A DNA stretch of 64,000 nucleotides, taken from positions 372,001 through 436,000 of the forward strand of contig NZ_SRXT01000005.1 of the NCBI RefSeq assembly GCF_004792685.1, given 5' to 3'. Source of the stretch: Sphingomonas gei (lineage in GTDB: Bacteria > Pseudomonadota > Alphaproteobacteria > Sphingomonadales > Sphingomonadaceae). The translations under genes and the position numbers were made by a program. The notes under the pieces were generated by a model that was given only the letters and a program-made list of their open reading frames with translations, searched no databases and was not told where the DNA came from. Shown piece by piece: positions 43,692 to 53,324 of this stretch; the first letter of the stretch is position 1; every line of letters begins with the position of its first letter.

Positions 43692-43775
43692 GTGAACGAT
43701 CTCATCTGGCTGGCGGTACTGGCGGGGCTCGCCCTGCTGACGTTCGCCTTTGTCCGCCTCTGCGACAACGCGTGA
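43692..43775 (+). CDS. 27-residue membrane peptide of the kdp leader
   Basis: GTG-started ORF with AGGAAA 7 bases upstream, encoding one hydrophobic helix followed by a short polar tail: it begins MNDLIWLAVLAGLALL and ends VRLCDNA. It lies 12 bases after the previous small gene and 10 bases before kdpF. It is not KdpF itself, which comes next. Its spacing, ribosome site and membrane character suggest a real small protein; the function is unknown. Confidence 0.6.
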   Translation: MNDLIWLAVLAGLALLTFAFVRLCDNA

Positions 43776-43785
43776 GGAGGCGGCC

Positions 43786-43875
43786 ATGACGCTCACCCTC
43801 GCGCTCGCCGGGCTCACTGCGGTGGGCCTGCTCTTCTATCTCGTGGCCGTGCTCGTCCGGCCCGAGCGCTTCTGA
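43786..43875 (+). CDS. kdpF: Potassium-transporting ATPase subunit KdpF
   Basis: A 29-residue peptide, the same length as E. coli Kdp[21 protein letters not shown] then [16 protein letters not shown] is 6 bases upstream of ATG 43786. A single membrane helix followed by a short basic tail ending in ERF is typical; the subunit stabilises the KdpFABC complex in the inner membrane. kdpA begins 10 bases later. Confidence 0.9.
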   Translation: MTLTLALAGLTAVGLLFYLVAVLVRPERF

Positions 43876-43885
43876 AAGCTGCGCA

Positions 43886-45589
43886 ATGACTCTCCAGGGC
43901 TGGACACTGATACTCGTCTTCGTCGCCATTCTCGTCGGACTCGCCAAGCCGATGGGATTGTGGCTGTTTGCGCTTTACGAAGGGCGGCGCACCCCGCTGC
44001 ACGTGGTGCTGGGCCCGATCGAGCGCGGTTTTTACCGGCTCGGCGGGGTCGACCCCGCCGCCGAGATGGGCTGGCGGCGCTACGCAATCCACATGCTGCT
44101 GTTCCAGCTCGCATTGCTGCTGTTCACTTATGCAGTGCTGCGGCTCCAGGGCGTGTTGCCGATGAACCCGCGCGGGCTTGCCGGGCTCGGCGCGGACGGG
44201 GCGATGAACGTCGCGATCAGCTTCACCACCAACACCAACTGGCAATGGTATTCGGGCGAAGTCGCGCTTTCGCACCTCAGTCAGATGCTCGGGCTGACGA
44301 TTCATAATTTCCTCAGCGCCGCGACGGGCATCGCCGTCGCCTTCGCGCTGTTCCGGGGTTTCGCGCGGCGCGAGACGGGGACGGTCGGCAATTTCTGGGC
44401 CGATATGACGCGAGTGACGCTCTATTTGCTGGTCCCGATCTGCCTTGTCTACGCGCTCTATCTGATCGCGAGCGGCGTGCCGCAGACCTTCCTCGGCTCG
44501 ATCGATGCGACCACGCTCGAAGGCGCCAAGCAGACGATCGCGCTGGGCCCGGTCGCTTCGCAAGAGGCGATCAAGATGCTCGGCACCAATGGTGGCGGCT
44601 TCTTCAACGCCAACAGCGCGCATCCGTTCGAGAATCCGAGCGCACTGACCAATCTCGTCCAGATGCTGTCGATCTTCGTGATCGGCGTCGGGCTGACCTG
44701 GACCTTCGGCAAGGCAGTGGGCAATCCGCGCCAGGGCTGGGCGATTCTCGCCGCGATGATGATCCTGTTCCTTGCCGGCGTCGGCGTGACGTATTGGCAG
44801 GAGGCCGCGGGCAACCCGTTGATCCACCAGCTCGGCACCGCCGGGGGTAATCTGGAGGGCAAGGAAGTCCGCTTCGGCGTGGCCGCGAGCGCGCTCTTCT
44901 CGGTGGTCACCACTGCGGCTTCGTGCGGTGCAGTCAATGCGATGCACGACAGCTTCACGGCGCTCGGCGGGATGATCCCGCTGTTCAACATGCAGCTCGG
45001 CGAGATCGTCGTCGGCGGCGTTGGTGCCGGAATCTACGGTTTTCTGCTCTATGCATTGCTCGCGGTGTTCGTCGCGGGGCTGATGGTGGGCCGTACCCCC
45101 GAATATGTCGGCAAGAAGATCGAGGGCCGCGAAGTCAAGCTCGCGGTGCTGGCGATCGCGGTGCTGCCCTTGTGCATCCTCGGCTTCACCGCGCTCGCGA
45201 CGGTGCTGCCGCAGGGGCTGGCCGGGCCGCTCAACAAGGGCCCGCACGGTTTTTCCGAGATCCTCTACGCATTCAGCTCGGCGACTGCGAACAATGGCTC
45301 CGCCTTTGCCGGGCTGACCGCGGGGACGCCCTTTTACAATGGCCTGCTCGGCGTTGCGATGTGGATCGGGCGCTTCTTCGTGATCGTGCCGGTGCTCGCC
45401 ATCGCAGGCAGTCTCGCGGCGAAGAAATACACGCCCGCCACCGCCGGCTCTTTCCCGACCACCGGCGCGCTGTGGATCGGGCTGCTCGTCGGGATCATCC
45501 TGATCGTCGGCGGGCTGACCTTCCTCCCCAGCCTCGCGCTCGGACCCGTCGCCGATCATCTCGCGATGATCCACGGCCAGCTCTTCTGA
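43886..45589 (+). CDS. kdpA: Potassium-transporting ATPase potassium-binding subunit KdpA
   Basis: A 567-residue channel-like subunit of the high-affinity K+ pump, with ten hydrophobic helices and four selectivity-filter-like repeats including [48 protein letters not shown] and [14 protein letters not shown]. It belongs to the superfamily of K+ transporters. The gene is the third member of kdpFABC, 10 bases after kdpF and 11 before kdpB. Full length, with no irregularities. Confidence 0.97.
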   Translation: MTLQGWTLILVFVAILVGLAKPMGLWLFALYEGRRTPLHVVLGPIERGFYRLGGVDPAAEMGWRRYAIHMLLFQLALLLFTYAVLRLQGVLPMNPRGLAGLGADGAMNVAISFTTNTNWQWYSGEVALSHLSQMLGLTIHNFLSAATGIAVAFALFRGFARRETGTVGNFWADMTRVTLYLLVPICLVYALYLIASGVPQTFLGSIDATTLEGAKQTIALGPVASQEAIKMLGTNGGGFFNANSAHPFENPSALTNLVQMLSIFVIGVGLTWTFGKAVGNPRQGWAILAAMMILFLAGVGVTYWQEAAGNPLIHQLGTAGGNLEGKEVRFGVAASALFSVVTTAASCGAVNAMHDSFTALGGMIPLFNMQLGEIVVGGVGAGIYGFLLYALLAVFVAGLMVGRTPEYVGKKIEGREVKLAVLAIAVLPLCILGFTALATVLPQGLAGPLNKGPHGFSEILYAFSSATANNGSAFAGLTAGTPFYNGLLGVAMWIGRFFVIVPVLAIAGSLAAKKYTPATAGSFPTTGALWIGLLVGIILIVGGLTFLPSLALGPVADHLAMIHGQLF

Positions 45590-45600
45590 AGGCAATTCCC

Positions 45601-47616
45601 ATGACGACTCCAACTTCGATGTTCTCGGCAAAGCTCGTCGGTCCGGCGATCGGCGATGCCTTCAGGAAGCTCAGCCCGGCCGCGCTGGTGAAGAACCCGG
45701 TGCTGTTCACCACTGCGGTGGTGGCGCTCCTGCTCACCGTGCTGCTCGCGATCGGCGGCGAGGCGCTGTCGATACCGTTCCAGCTCCAGCTGATCGTCTG
45801 GCTGTGGCTGACGGTGCTGTTCGGCACCTTCGCCGAGGCCCTGGCGGAGGGCAGGGGGCGTGCCCAGGCGGCATCGCTGCGCGCCGCGAAATCCGAGCTG
45901 ACCGCAAAGCTGCCGGACGGCAAGACCGTGCCCGCCTCGCAGCTCCAGAAGGGACAGATCGTACTGGTCGAGACCGGCGACCTGATCCCTGCCGACGGCG
46001 AAGTGATCGAAGGCGTCGCATCGGTAAACGAAGCCGCGATCACCGGCGAGAGCGCACCGGTGATCCGCGAGGCGGGCGGCGACCGTTCGGCGGTCACTGC
46101 CGGCACCCGCGTGATCTCCGACCAGATCAAGGTCCGCGTGACGCAGGAGCCCGGTCAGGGCTTTCTCGACCGGATGATCGCGTTGGTAGAAGGGGCTGAG
46201 CGCCAGAAGACTCCCAACGAGATCGCGCTGACGATCCTGCTGGTCGGGCTGACGATCATCTTCCTGATCGCCGTCGCGACGATCCCCAGCTTCGCAAGCT
46301 ATGCCGGGGGGAGCATTCCGGTGGCGATCCTCGCCGCGCTGCTGATCACCCTGATCCCGACGACGATCGCCGCCTTGCTCTCGGCGATCGGCATCGCGGG
46401 AATGGACCGGCTGGTGCGTTTCAACGTGCTCGCCAAATCGGGCCGCGCGGTCGAGGCGGCGGGCGATGTCGACGTGCTCCTGCTCGACAAGACCGGGACC
46501 ATCACGATCGGCGACCGCGCGGCTAGCGAGTTTCGCCCGCTCGCGGGAGTTCCGATCGATACGCTTGCAAGCGCGGCATTGCTCGCCAGCTTTGCCGACG
46601 AGACTCCGGAGGGCCGCTCGATCGTCGCGCTGAGCCACAGTCGGTACGGCCAGTCGCGCGAGGCATTGCCCGACGGAGCCGAGATCATCCCGTTTACCGC
46701 GCAGACTCGCCTCTCCGGCGTGCGCACCGGCGACAGCCTGATCCAGAAGGGCGCGGTCGATGCCGTGCTCCGCGCCAATCCCGGCGCGGGCGAAACCGCC
46801 GCGGCGACCGAGCTGCGCCGGATCACCGACGAAGTCGCCCGCTCCGGCCAGACGCCGCTCGCGGTGGCGCAGGACGGGCGGCTGCTCGGCATCGTGGCAC
46901 TCAAGGACGTGGTCAAGGCGGGGGTGCGCGAGCGCTTCGCCGAACTGCGCCGGATGGGCATCCGCACGGTGATGATCACCGGCGACAACCCGCTCACCGC
47001 CGCCGCGATCGCCGCCGAAGCCGGCGTCGACGATTTCCTCGCCGAGGCGACACCCGAGGACAAGCTCGCGCTGATCCGCAAGGAGCAGCAGGGCGGCAAG
47101 CTGGTCGCGATGTGCGGCGACGGCACCAACGATGCCCCCGCGCTCGCCCAGGCCGATGTCGGCGTCGCAATGAACACAGGGACGCAGGCCGCGCGCGAAG
47201 CGGGCAACATGGTCGATCTCGACAGCGATCCGACCAAGCTCATCGAAGTGGTCGGCCTCGGCAAGCAGTTGCTGATGACGCGCGGCGCGCTGACCACCTT
47301 CTCGGTCGCCAATGACGTGGCGAAGTATTTCGCGATCATCCCGGCGATGTTCGTCGCGCTCTATCCGGGGCTCGGCGTGCTCAACGTGATGGGGCTGGCA
47401 TCGCCGCAATCGGCGATCCTCTCGGCGATCATCTTCAATGCGCTGATCATCCCGTGCCTGGTGCCGCTCGCGCTGCGGGGCGTGACCTACAAGCCGATGG
47501 CCGCGGGGCCGCTGCTCGCGCGCAATCTCGCAATCTACGGCCTTGGCGGGCTGATCGCGCCGTTCATCGGGATCAAGGCGATCGACCTCGTCGTTGCCGG
47601 CCTCCACCTCGCCTGA
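45601..47616 (+). CDS. kdpB: Potassium-transporting ATPase ATP-binding subunit KdpB
   Basis: A 671-residue P-type ATPase, the energy-providing subunit of the Kdp pump. The phosphorylated aspartate is in [14 protein letters not shown] (Asp296). ITGESAPV (actuator TGES), the [20 protein letters not shown] hinge and [20 protein letters not shown] are all present. It starts at ATG 45601 ([14 protein letters not shown]). kdpC follows after 10 bases. Complete and of usual length. Confidence 0.98.
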   Translation: MTTPTSMFSAKLVGPAIGDAFRKLSPAALVKNPVLFTTAVVALLLTVLLAIGGEALSIPFQLQLIVWLWLTVLFGTFAEALAEGRGRAQAASLRAAKSELTAKLPDGKTVPASQLQKGQIVLVETGDLIPADGEVIEGVASVNEAAITGESAPVIREAGGDRSAVTAGTRVISDQIKVRVTQEPGQGFLDRMIALVEGAERQKTPNEIALTILLVGLTIIFLIAVATIPSFASYAGGSIPVAILAALLITLIPTTIAALLSAIGIAGMDRLVRFNVLAKSGRAVEAAGDVDVLLLDKTGTITIGDRAASEFRPLAGVPIDTLASAALLASFADETPEGRSIVALSHSRYGQSREALPDGAEIIPFTAQTRLSGVRTGDSLIQKGAVDAVLRANPGAGETAAATELRRITDEVARSGQTPLAVAQDGRLLGIVALKDVVKAGVRERFAELRRMGIRTVMITGDNPLTAAAIAAEAGVDDFLAEATPEDKLALIRKEQQGGKLVAMCGDGTNDAPALAQADVGVAMNTGTQAAREAGNMVDLDSDPTKLIEVVGLGKQLLMTRGALTTFSVANDVAKYFAIIPAMFVALYPGLGVLNVMGLASPQSAILSAIIFNALIIPCLVPLALRGVTYKPMAAGPLLARNLAIYGLGGLIAPFIGIKAIDLVVAGLHLA

Positions 47617-47626
47617 GGAAAGAAAC

Positions 47627-48223
47627 ATGCTCAAGGACTTCACCACTGCGTTTCGCCCTGCGATCGTCCTGACAATCCTGTTCGCGGCCCTGCTCGGGCT
47701 TGCTTATCCGGCGCTGCTCACCGGAATCGGACAAGTCGCGTTCCCGGCCCAGGCCAATGGCAGCCTGATCCGCGAGAACGGCCAAGTGATCGGCTCGGAG
47801 CTGCTCGGGCAGGGCTTTTCGGCGCCGCGCTACTTTCACGGCCGCCCTTCGGCAGCCGGCAGCGGCTACGACGCCACCGCTTCGGCCGGATCGAATCTCG
47901 GCCCGACCAGCCAGACGCTCGCCGATCGCATCAAGGCTGACCTCATCGCGAATCGCGACACACCAGAAGCATCGGTCCCCGCCGATCTGGTGACTGCCTC
48001 CGCCTCGGGGCTCGACCCCCATATCAGCCCCGAGGCGGCTTTTTCGCAGGTAAGGCGCGTCGCAGGCGCCCGTCGGCTGCCGCGCGGGCAGGTGGACGCG
48101 CTCGTGCGGCAGCAAGTCGAAAAGCCGCTGCTCGGCTTTCTCGGCGAGCCACGCGTCAACGTGCTCGCGCTCAATCGCGCGCTCGACAGGCTGGCGCCGG
48201 TAGGCGCAAAAGCCCCCGAGTGA
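47627..48223 (+). CDS. kdpC: Potassium-transporting ATPase subunit KdpC
   Basis: A 198-residue single-pass subunit: one N-terminal helix ([20 protein letters not shown]) and a periplasmic domain with [31 protein letters not shown] and [20 protein letters not shown]. The DPHIS region and C-terminal [18 protein letters not shown] are the family signature. It starts at ATG 47627 behind GAGGAAAG. Its stop overlaps the GTG of kdpD (GTGA, 48220-48223), so the sensor is made in step with the pump. Confidence 0.97.
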   Translation: MLKDFTTAFRPAIVLTILFAALLGLAYPALLTGIGQVAFPAQANGSLIRENGQVIGSELLGQGFSAPRYFHGRPSAAGSGYDATASAGSNLGPTSQTLADRIKADLIANRDTPEASVPADLVTASASGLDPHISPEAAFSQVRRVAGARRLPRGQVDALVRQQVEKPLLGFLGEPRVNVLALNRALDRLAPVGAKAPE

Positions 48224-50895
48224 ACGAACCTGATCCAAAGGACGGCCGTCCCGACCCCGAAGCCCTTCTGCGCGCCGCCGCGCAGGAGGGCCTCGGCCGT
48301 ATGAAGGTCTTCCTCGGCGCTGCCCCCGGCGTCGGCAAGACCTATGAGATGCTCAACGAAGGCGCGGCGCGGAAACGCGCAGGCGTCGACGTCGTGATCG
48401 GCATCGTCGAGACTCACGGCCGCGCCGAGACCGAGGCGCTGGTGCACGGCCATGAGATCGTGCCGCGACGGCAGATCCCTTATCAGGGGCGGACGCTCGG
48501 CGAACTCGACGTCGACGCCATTCTCGCGCGCCGTCCCCAGCTGGTGCTGGTCGACGAACTTGCGCACACCAACGCGCCGGAAAGCCGGCACGACAAACGC
48601 TACCAGGATGTCGAGGAGCTGCTCGCGGCGGGGATAGACGTCTATTCCACCGTCAACATCCAGCACCTCGAGAGCCTGAACGACGTCGTCGCCTCGTTCA
48701 CCAAGGTGCGGGTGCGTGAGACGCTGCCGGATCGCCTGCTCGAAAGCGCCGAGATCGAAGTCGTCGATATCCCGCCCGACGAGCTGATCGAGCGGCTCAA
48801 GGAAGGCAAGGTCTATGTGCCCGAGGAAGCGAGCCGTGCGCTCGGGCATTTCTTCTCCAAATCGAACCTGTCGGCACTACGCGAACTCGCACTGCGGCGT
48901 GCGGCACAGGCAGTCGATGCGCAGATGCTCGATTACCTCCGCGCGCACGCGCTCGCCGGTACCTGGGCGGGGGGCGAGCGGCTGGTGGTCGCGGTGAGCG
49001 AGCTTCCCGGGGCCGTCGAGCTGGTGCGCGCGGCCAAGCGAATTGCCGATGCGTTGCGTGCGCCCTGGACCGCGGTCTACATTGAGACGCCGCGCACCAG
49101 CCGCTTCAACGATGCCGAGAATGCGCGGCTCGCCGCGACGCTGCATCTGGCTACCCAGCTCGGCGGGCAGGTTGCCTCGGTGCCGGCAGTATCGGTGCTC
49201 GAAGGCCTCAAGCGTTTCACCACCGAGGCGCGGGCAACGCAGCTGATCGTCGGCAAGTCGATGCGCTCGCGCTGGTTCGAACTGCGCCACGGTTCGGTGG
49301 TCGATCGGCTGGTGCGCGAGACGCCGGGGATTGCCGTGCATGTGCTGCCGATGGCCGAGAGCGTGCCGGCCGTGGGCGACCGTACGCCGCGACGGAAGGG
49401 AAGCGGATGGGGAAAGCCTGCAGGCTATCTCGTCGCATTCGGGCTCGTGCTGCTGGTGACGCTACTCGGCGCGAGCATCCTCGCGGCGGGCAACATCACT
49501 AATATCGGGCTGCTCTATCTTTTGCCGGTGATGGTCGCGGCGACTCGCTACGGCGTGCGGACGGGGGTGGTCACCGGGCTGGTCTCGTCGCTCGCCTATA
49601 ACTTCTTCTTCATCCCGCCGACGCGCACGTTCACGATCCAGGATCCACAGAACATCCTGACCGTCCTGGTGCTGCTCGCAGTCGCGGTGGTCAGCAGCCA
49701 GCTCGCCGCGCGGGTGCGCGATCAGGCGATGCTCGCCCAGCGCAGCGCCGCGCAGAACAGCTCGCTCGCGGGCTTCGCCCGCCAGCTGACCGCGGTGAGC
49801 AAGCGCGACGAACTCGGCCAGCTTCTCTGTGCAGAAGTCGGCCGGTTGATCGATGCCAATGCGGTGTTGCTACTGCCCGTGCATGGCGAACTTGCGCTCA
49901 TCGCCGCCGTCCCTCCCGAGGACCGGCTGGAGGCAATCGAACAGGCTGCGGCGCGCTGGGCGTTCGATCACAACACGCCTGCCGGGCGGGGGTCGGATAC
50001 ATTGACCGCGTCGGAATGGCTGTTCCACCCATTAGCGGCGGGCGGTCGGGTGCTCGGGGTGATGGGGCTGGCGCGTTCGGACGCATCGCGGATCCGCTCG
50101 GATCAGCTGCCGCTGCTGCTGAGCCTGCTGGATCAGGCCTCGCTCGCACTCGAACGGATCGCGTTCGAGGCCGAGATGGCGACAGTGACCCAGCTCAAGG
50201 AGCGCGACCGGCTGCGCGCGGCCTTGCTCTCCTCGGTAAGCCATGACCTGCGCACGCCGCTGACGACGATTCTAGGCATGCTCGCCGAGATGCGTCCCGC
50301 CTCCGACGAGCAGGCCGGGCAGCTCACCGCGGCGCGCGGCGAGGCCGAACGGCTGCACCGGTTCGTCGCAAACCTGCTCGACATGGTCCGCATCGAGTCG
50401 GGCGCGCTGCGCCAGTCGATCGAGCCGGTGGACCTCGCCGACGCCGTCGCATCGGCGGTGCACGATTTGCGGCGCACGCTCGAGGGGCATGCCATCCAGC
50501 TCGATATCTCGCCCGAATTGCCCTTCGTCACGGTCGATCCGCAGCTCTTCCATCACTGTCTGATCAACTTGCTCGAGAACGCCGCCAAATATGGCGATAC
50601 GGGCTCGCCGATCACCGTCGCGGCTCGGCGCCAGCCCGGTGCGCTGACGTTGAGCGTGCTCGACGATGGTCCCGGCCTGCCGCCCGGAGAGGAAGTCCGG
50701 ATCTTCGAGACGTTCGCGCGGATCGAGGGATCCGACCGCAAGGGCGGCACGGGGCTGGGCCTCGCGATCGTCAAGGGCTTTGCCGAGGCGATGGGCCTCA
50801 CGGTCAGCGCTGCGAACCGCAGCGATCGTTCGGGTGCCTGCTTCACGCTTCACATTCCCGAAGCGCATCTCACAAAGAGCATGCCGAGCGAATGA
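48220..50895 (+). CDS. kdpD: Potassium sensor histidine kinase KdpD
   Basis: An 891-residue sensor kinase. In order: the KdpD N-domain with Walker [10 protein letters not shown] (residues 33-41) and [20 protein letters not shown]; a universal-stress-protein domain (about 250-370); four membrane helices of the DUF4118 type (about 400-500; [19 protein letters not shown]); a GAF domain (about 520-650); HisKA with [20 protein letters not shown] (His675); and an ATPase domain with [10 protein letters not shown] and [13 protein letters not shown]. It phosphorylates KdpE when potassium is low. GTG start, overlapping kdpC. kdpE overlaps its end by ATGA. Confidence 0.97.
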   Translation: MNEPDPKDGRPDPEALLRAAAQEGLGRMKVFLGAAPGVGKTYEMLNEGAARKRAGVDVVIGIVETHGRAETEALVHGHEIVPRRQIPYQGRTLGELDVDAILARRPQLVLVDELAHTNAPESRHDKRYQDVEELLAAGIDVYSTVNIQHLESLNDVVASFTKVRVRETLPDRLLESAEIEVVDIPPDELIERLKEGKVYVPEEASRALGHFFSKSNLSALRELALRRAAQAVDAQMLDYLRAHALAGTWAGGERLVVAVSELPGAVELVRAAKRIADALRAPWTAVYIETPRTSRFNDAENARLAATLHLATQLGGQVASVPAVSVLEGLKRFTTEARATQLIVGKSMRSRWFELRHGSVVDRLVRETPGIAVHVLPMAESVPAVGDRTPRRKGSGWGKPAGYLVAFGLVLLVTLLGASILAAGNITNIGLLYLLPVMVAATRYGVRTGVVTGLVSSLAYNFFFIPPTRTFTIQDPQNILTVLVLLAVAVVSSQLAARVRDQAMLAQRSAAQNSSLAGFARQLTAVSKRDELGQLLCAEVGRLIDANAVLLLPVHGELALIAAVPPEDRLEAIEQAAARWAFDHNTPAGRGSDTLTASEWLFHPLAAGGRVLGVMGLARSDASRIRSDQLPLLLSLLDQASLALERIAFEAEMATVTQLKERDRLRAALLSSVSHDLRTPLTTILGMLAEMRPASDEQAGQLTAARGEAERLHRFVANLLDMVRIESGALRQSIEPVDLADAVASAVHDLRRTLEGHAIQLDISPELPFVTVDPQLFHHCLINLLENAAKYGDTGSPITVAARRQPGALTLSVLDDGPGLPPGEEVRIFETFARIEGSDRKGGTGLGLAIVKGFAEAMGLTVSAANRSDRSGACFTLHIPEAHLTKSMPSE

Positions 50896-51578
50896 GCCAG
50901 CGAGCGATGATATTGGTGGTCGACGACGAGCCCGCGATCCGTCGTTTGCTCGGCGCCAGCCTGACGCGCGCCGGCTACCGCGTCAGCGAGGCGGGCAACG
51001 CGCGCGAGGCGCTCACCGCCGTGCAGATCGACAAGCCAGAGGCAGTGTTGCTCGATCTGGGCCTCCCCGACCGCGACGGGCTGGAACTCGTACCTCTGAT
51101 CAAGGCCGCGGGTGCCACAGTGATCGTGGTTTCGGCACGCGACGCCACCGAGGAGAAGGTGACTGCGCTCGATCTTGGCGCCGACGATTACGTCACCAAG
51201 CCCTTCGACACCGAGGAGGTGCTGGCGCGGGTGCGAACCGCGCTGCGGCACCGTCTGTCGGTAGAGGCCGCGGCGCCGGTGGTTCGGCTCGGCGAAATCG
51301 AAATCGACCTCGCGGCCCGGTTGGTCCGCAGGGACGGTGAGGAGGTTCACCTGACCCCGAAAGAGTTCGGCTTTCTCGCCGAACTCGCCAAGCATCCGGG
51401 TCGGGTGGTGACGCACGTCCAGTTGCTCCGCGGCGTCTGGGGTCCCGGACACGAGCGCGATGTGGAGTATCTCCGCGTCGCTGCGCGGGGTGTGCGTAGA
51501 AAACTCGAGGGAGGAGACCCCACAACCTCGCTGATCCGCAACGAGCCCGGCGTCGGCTATCGTCTGATGGGCGCTTGA
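50892..51578 (+). CDS. kdpE: Potassium response regulator KdpE (OmpR family)
   Basis: A 228-residue regulator. The receiver has ILVVDDEPAIRRLLGASL, the phospho-acceptor Asp near residue 55 in VLLDLGLPDRDGLE, and DDYVTKPFDTEEVLAR. The C-terminal winged helix of OmpR type includes HLTPKEFGFLAELAKHPGRV and ERDVEYLRVAARGVRRKLE, ending NEPGVGYRLMG. ATG 50892 overlaps the kdpD stop. It activates the kdpFABC promoter, which should lie upstream of the leader ORFs at 43283-43394. A candidate small RNA follows. Confidence 0.97.
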   Translation: MSQRAMILVVDDEPAIRRLLGASLTRAGYRVSEAGNAREALTAVQIDKPEAVLLDLGLPDRDGLELVPLIKAAGATVIVVSARDATEEKVTALDLGADDYVTKPFDTEEVLARVRTALRHRLSVEAAAPVVRLGEIEIDLAARLVRRDGEEVHLTPKEFGFLAELAKHPGRVVTHVQLLRGVWGPGHERDVEYLRVAARGVRRKLEGGDPTTSLIRNEPGVGYRLMGA

Positions 51579-51659
51579 CCCGCTAGCGGCTATTTCATGC
51601 CCACTTATCTGAGCGCGCGATCGGTTGCACGTCGGTCAGGCACGGTTCCTCGCACGGCC

Positions 51660-51687
51660 TTGAACTCTTTGGCTGCTCAACTATATT
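51660..51687 (+). promoter_or_regulatory. Sigma70-like promoter of a candidate small RNA
   Basis: TTGAAC at 51660-51665 and TATATT at 51682-51687 with a 16-base spacer; predicted transcript start is near 51694. The -10 box is unusually AT-rich for this genome. No open reading frame follows before the terminator. Confidence 0.7.
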
Positions 51688-51693
51688 GCTTGG

Positions 51694-51798
51694 TACGGCA
51701 TCGTGTCCCCCCTTTCACGACGCCGTGTGACACGCCTTCGGGCGTGTCTCCTCCCTGAACCTTGGCCACCTCGTGCCTCGCGCACGAGGTGGTTTTTT
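51694..51798 (+). ncRNA. Candidate trans-acting sRNA with anti-Shine-Dalgarno motif (cuckoo/alpha-r14-like)
   Basis: About 105 nt predicted from promoter to terminator. Stem-loop 1: ACGGCATCGTG/CACGACGCCGT (51695-51705 with 51716-51726, one mismatch), loop TCCCCCCTTT. Stem-loop 2: GACACGCC-TTCG-GGCGTGTC (51729-51748). Then a mostly unpaired CTCCTCCCTGAACC containing the motif CUCCUCCC (51748-51755), complementary to a Shine-Dalgarno site. Stem-loop 3 is the terminator with TTTTTT. Three stem-loops plus CUCCUCCC-type stretches resemble the alphaproteobacterial cuckoo (CcsR) and alpha-r14 RNAs known from Rhodobacter and rhizobia; membership is inferred. Pyrimidine-rich loops suggest it blocks translation of several mRNAs, probably with Hfq. 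Confidence 0.7.
51766..51798 (+). terminator. Strong intrinsic terminator
   Basis: Stem CCACCTCGTGC/GCACGAGGTGG (11 bp) with loop CTCGC, followed by six T. It ends the candidate sRNA and possibly read-through from kdpE. The T run touches the stop codon of the convergent amidohydrolase gene. Confidence 0.9.
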
Positions 51799-52633
51799 AT
51801 TCGGCGGCGAGCGCGCTGGGCAGGGCTTCGTCAGTAACCGCGTCGATGATCGCTCGGAGCAGCCGAGTTGTGGCAGGCAGCCCTTCCCCCGGGCCGTCCA
51901 GCGCCGCGTCGAGATAGAGCCCGCGATCGAATTCGAGCTGAATCGCGTGGATGCCGCGCCTTGGGTCGCCGTGGCGCTCAAGGATATGGCCCCCCGAATA
52001 AGGCGCGTTCGCCGCAGTAGCGACTCCATGCGCTCGCGCCACGCCTTCGATCCTGCCGGTGAATCGCGCCGCCGCCGACTTGCCGAAGCGGTCGCCGAGC
52101 ACGAGGCGGGGCGCGCTTTCCGGCGGCCCCAGCGAAGGCATTGAATGGACGTCGATCAGCACCGCCACGCCGAACCGCGCCCGGGCCGAGGCGAGCGCTG
52201 CGGCGATCCCGGCATGATAGGGGCGGTGATCGGCTTCGATTCGCAACTGAACCTCGTCGGAGGACAGGCGACGCTGCCAGATGTCTCCCGAATTCCCGAC
52301 ACGGCGCGGGACCAGCCCGAGCCCGCTGCGCAGCTTGGCGGATTGCGGGTGGCCGATGCTCGCCGCACCATCGTCGAGCCGCGGATCGCGCTCGTGCTCG
52401 GCGCGGTTCAGATCGATCCAGGCACGGGCGCGCTGCGCCACGAACAAGGTTTCCGCCCGGCGGGCGTCGAGCCCGAGCACGTCGGCATAGCGATCTTCGA
52501 GCCCTTTGAGCGCGGCCAGCGGGACGCGCAGTGCCGAGCGGAGCGCCAGTGGGTAGTCGCGCCCTGCATGCGGCACCGACAGCACGACCGGCGTGGCCGG
52601 CTCGAGCGGGCCGTTGCGTACAAAGGAGGACAT
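51797..52633 (-). CDS. N-formylglutamate amidohydrolase
   Basis: A 278-residue zinc hydrolase. LSVPHAGRDYPLALRS opens the family pattern; IDLNRAEHERDPRLDD, AVLIDVHSMPSLGPP and YSGGHILERHGDPRRGIHAI, followed by QLEFDRGLYLD, give the metal and substrate residues. It splits N-formylglutamate into formate and glutamate (histidine breakdown route) or acts on a similar N-acyl amino acid. No hut genes are nearby. It is divergent from cpdR, a pairing I recall from other Alphaproteobacteria. Start ATG 52633 (MSSFVRNGP) is chosen as the first just before the conserved part. TAA stop at 51797-51799. Confidence 0.88.
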   Translation of the reverse strand: MSSFVRNGPLEPATPVVLSVPHAGRDYPLALRSALRVPLAALKGLEDRYADVLGLDARRAETLFVAQRARAWIDLNRAEHERDPRLDDGAASIGHPQSAKLRSGLGLVPRRVGNSGDIWQRRLSSDEVQLRIEADHRPYHAGIAAALASARARFGVAVLIDVHSMPSLGPPESAPRLVLGDRFGKSAAARFTGRIEGVARAHGVATAANAPYSGGHILERHGDPRRGIHAIQLEFDRGLYLDAALDGPGEGLPATTRLLRAIIDAVTDEALPSALAAE

Positions 52634-52754
52634 GCTCGTCACTGGTCCCTGCCTAGGCACGGCACGCCTTGTCAGCAATCGCCAGTAGTAAACTTGCTGG
52701 AAATTTTTAAAGGCTTTGCGCATAGAATGGCGCCTTAGATTGGTTGGGGTAGTG

Positions 52755-53129
52755 ATGATCCGGATTCTGCTGGCCGAGGATGACCGCGTGATGCGGGAAT
52801 ACCTCACCCGCGCGCTCGAACGCTCGGGCTATGCGGTCAGCGCAGTGGATCGTGGGACCGAGGCGATTCCCTTGCTCGAGGCCGAACGATTCGACCTGCT
52901 CCTCACCGATATCGTCATGCCCGAGATGGATGGGATCGAACTCGCCCAGCGGGCCAGCGAGATGGCGCCGGAGATGCGAGTGATGTTCATCACCGGTTTC
53001 GCGGCGGTGACGCTCAAGGCCGAAAAGCAGGTTCCGCAGGCACGGGTGCTCTCCAAGCCGTTCCACTTGCGCGACCTCGTGCTCGAGGTAGATCGCATGT
53101 TCCAGTCGGAGAATGCGGGGTTCAATTGA
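52755..53129 (+). CDS. cpdR: Cell-cycle response regulator CpdR
   Basis: A 124-residue stand-alone receiver with no output domain. MIRILLAEDDRVMREYLTRA, phosphorylation site Asp52 in FDLLLTDIVMPEMDGIELAQ, MRVMFITGFAAVTLKAEKQ and ARVLSKPFHLRDLVLEVDRM match the CpdR family closely. Unphosphorylated CpdR primes the ClpXP protease to degrade cell-cycle proteins such as PdeA and, in Caulobacter, helps clear CtrA. It is controlled by the CckA-ChpT phosphorelay. The ATG at 52755 gives the typical start MIRILLAEDD. It is divergent from the amidohydrolase and upstream of tRNA-Val. Confidence 0.93.
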   Translation: MIRILLAEDDRVMREYLTRALERSGYAVSAVDRGTEAIPLLEAERFDLLLTDIVMPEMDGIELAQRASEMAPEMRVMFITGFAAVTLKAEKQVPQARVLSKPFHLRDLVLEVDRMFQSENAGFN

Positions 53130-53189
53130 TTTAGCGGTCGGAGGCGCTTGCGCGGGGCCGAAAGCCTCGCTAAAGCGCGCCCTCCTTGG

Positions 53190-53264
53190 GGGCGTGTAGC
53201 TCAGTGGTAGAGCACTGTGTTGACATCGCAGGGGTCGCAAGTTCAATCCTTGCCACGCCCACCA
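53190..53264 (+). tRNA. tRNA-Val (anticodon GAC)
   Basis: 75 bases with encoded CCA. Acceptor GGGCGTG/CACGCCC; anticodon stem CTGTG/CGCAG with loop TTGACAT, anticodon GAC at 53222-53224; T-loop TTCAATC. Followed by an intrinsic terminator. Confidence 0.96.
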
Positions 53265-53272
53265 TCAAAGGA

Positions 53273-53309
53273 AGCCCGCGTTGAGCCCTTTGGCTCCGCG
53301 GGCTTTTTT
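53273..53309 (+). terminator. Terminator after tRNA-Val
   Basis: AGCCCGCG ... CGCGGGCT with an inner GAGCC/GGCTC stem, followed by a run of T ending at 53309. Confidence 0.85.
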
Positions 53310-53324
53310 GTGCCTGGAGATATG

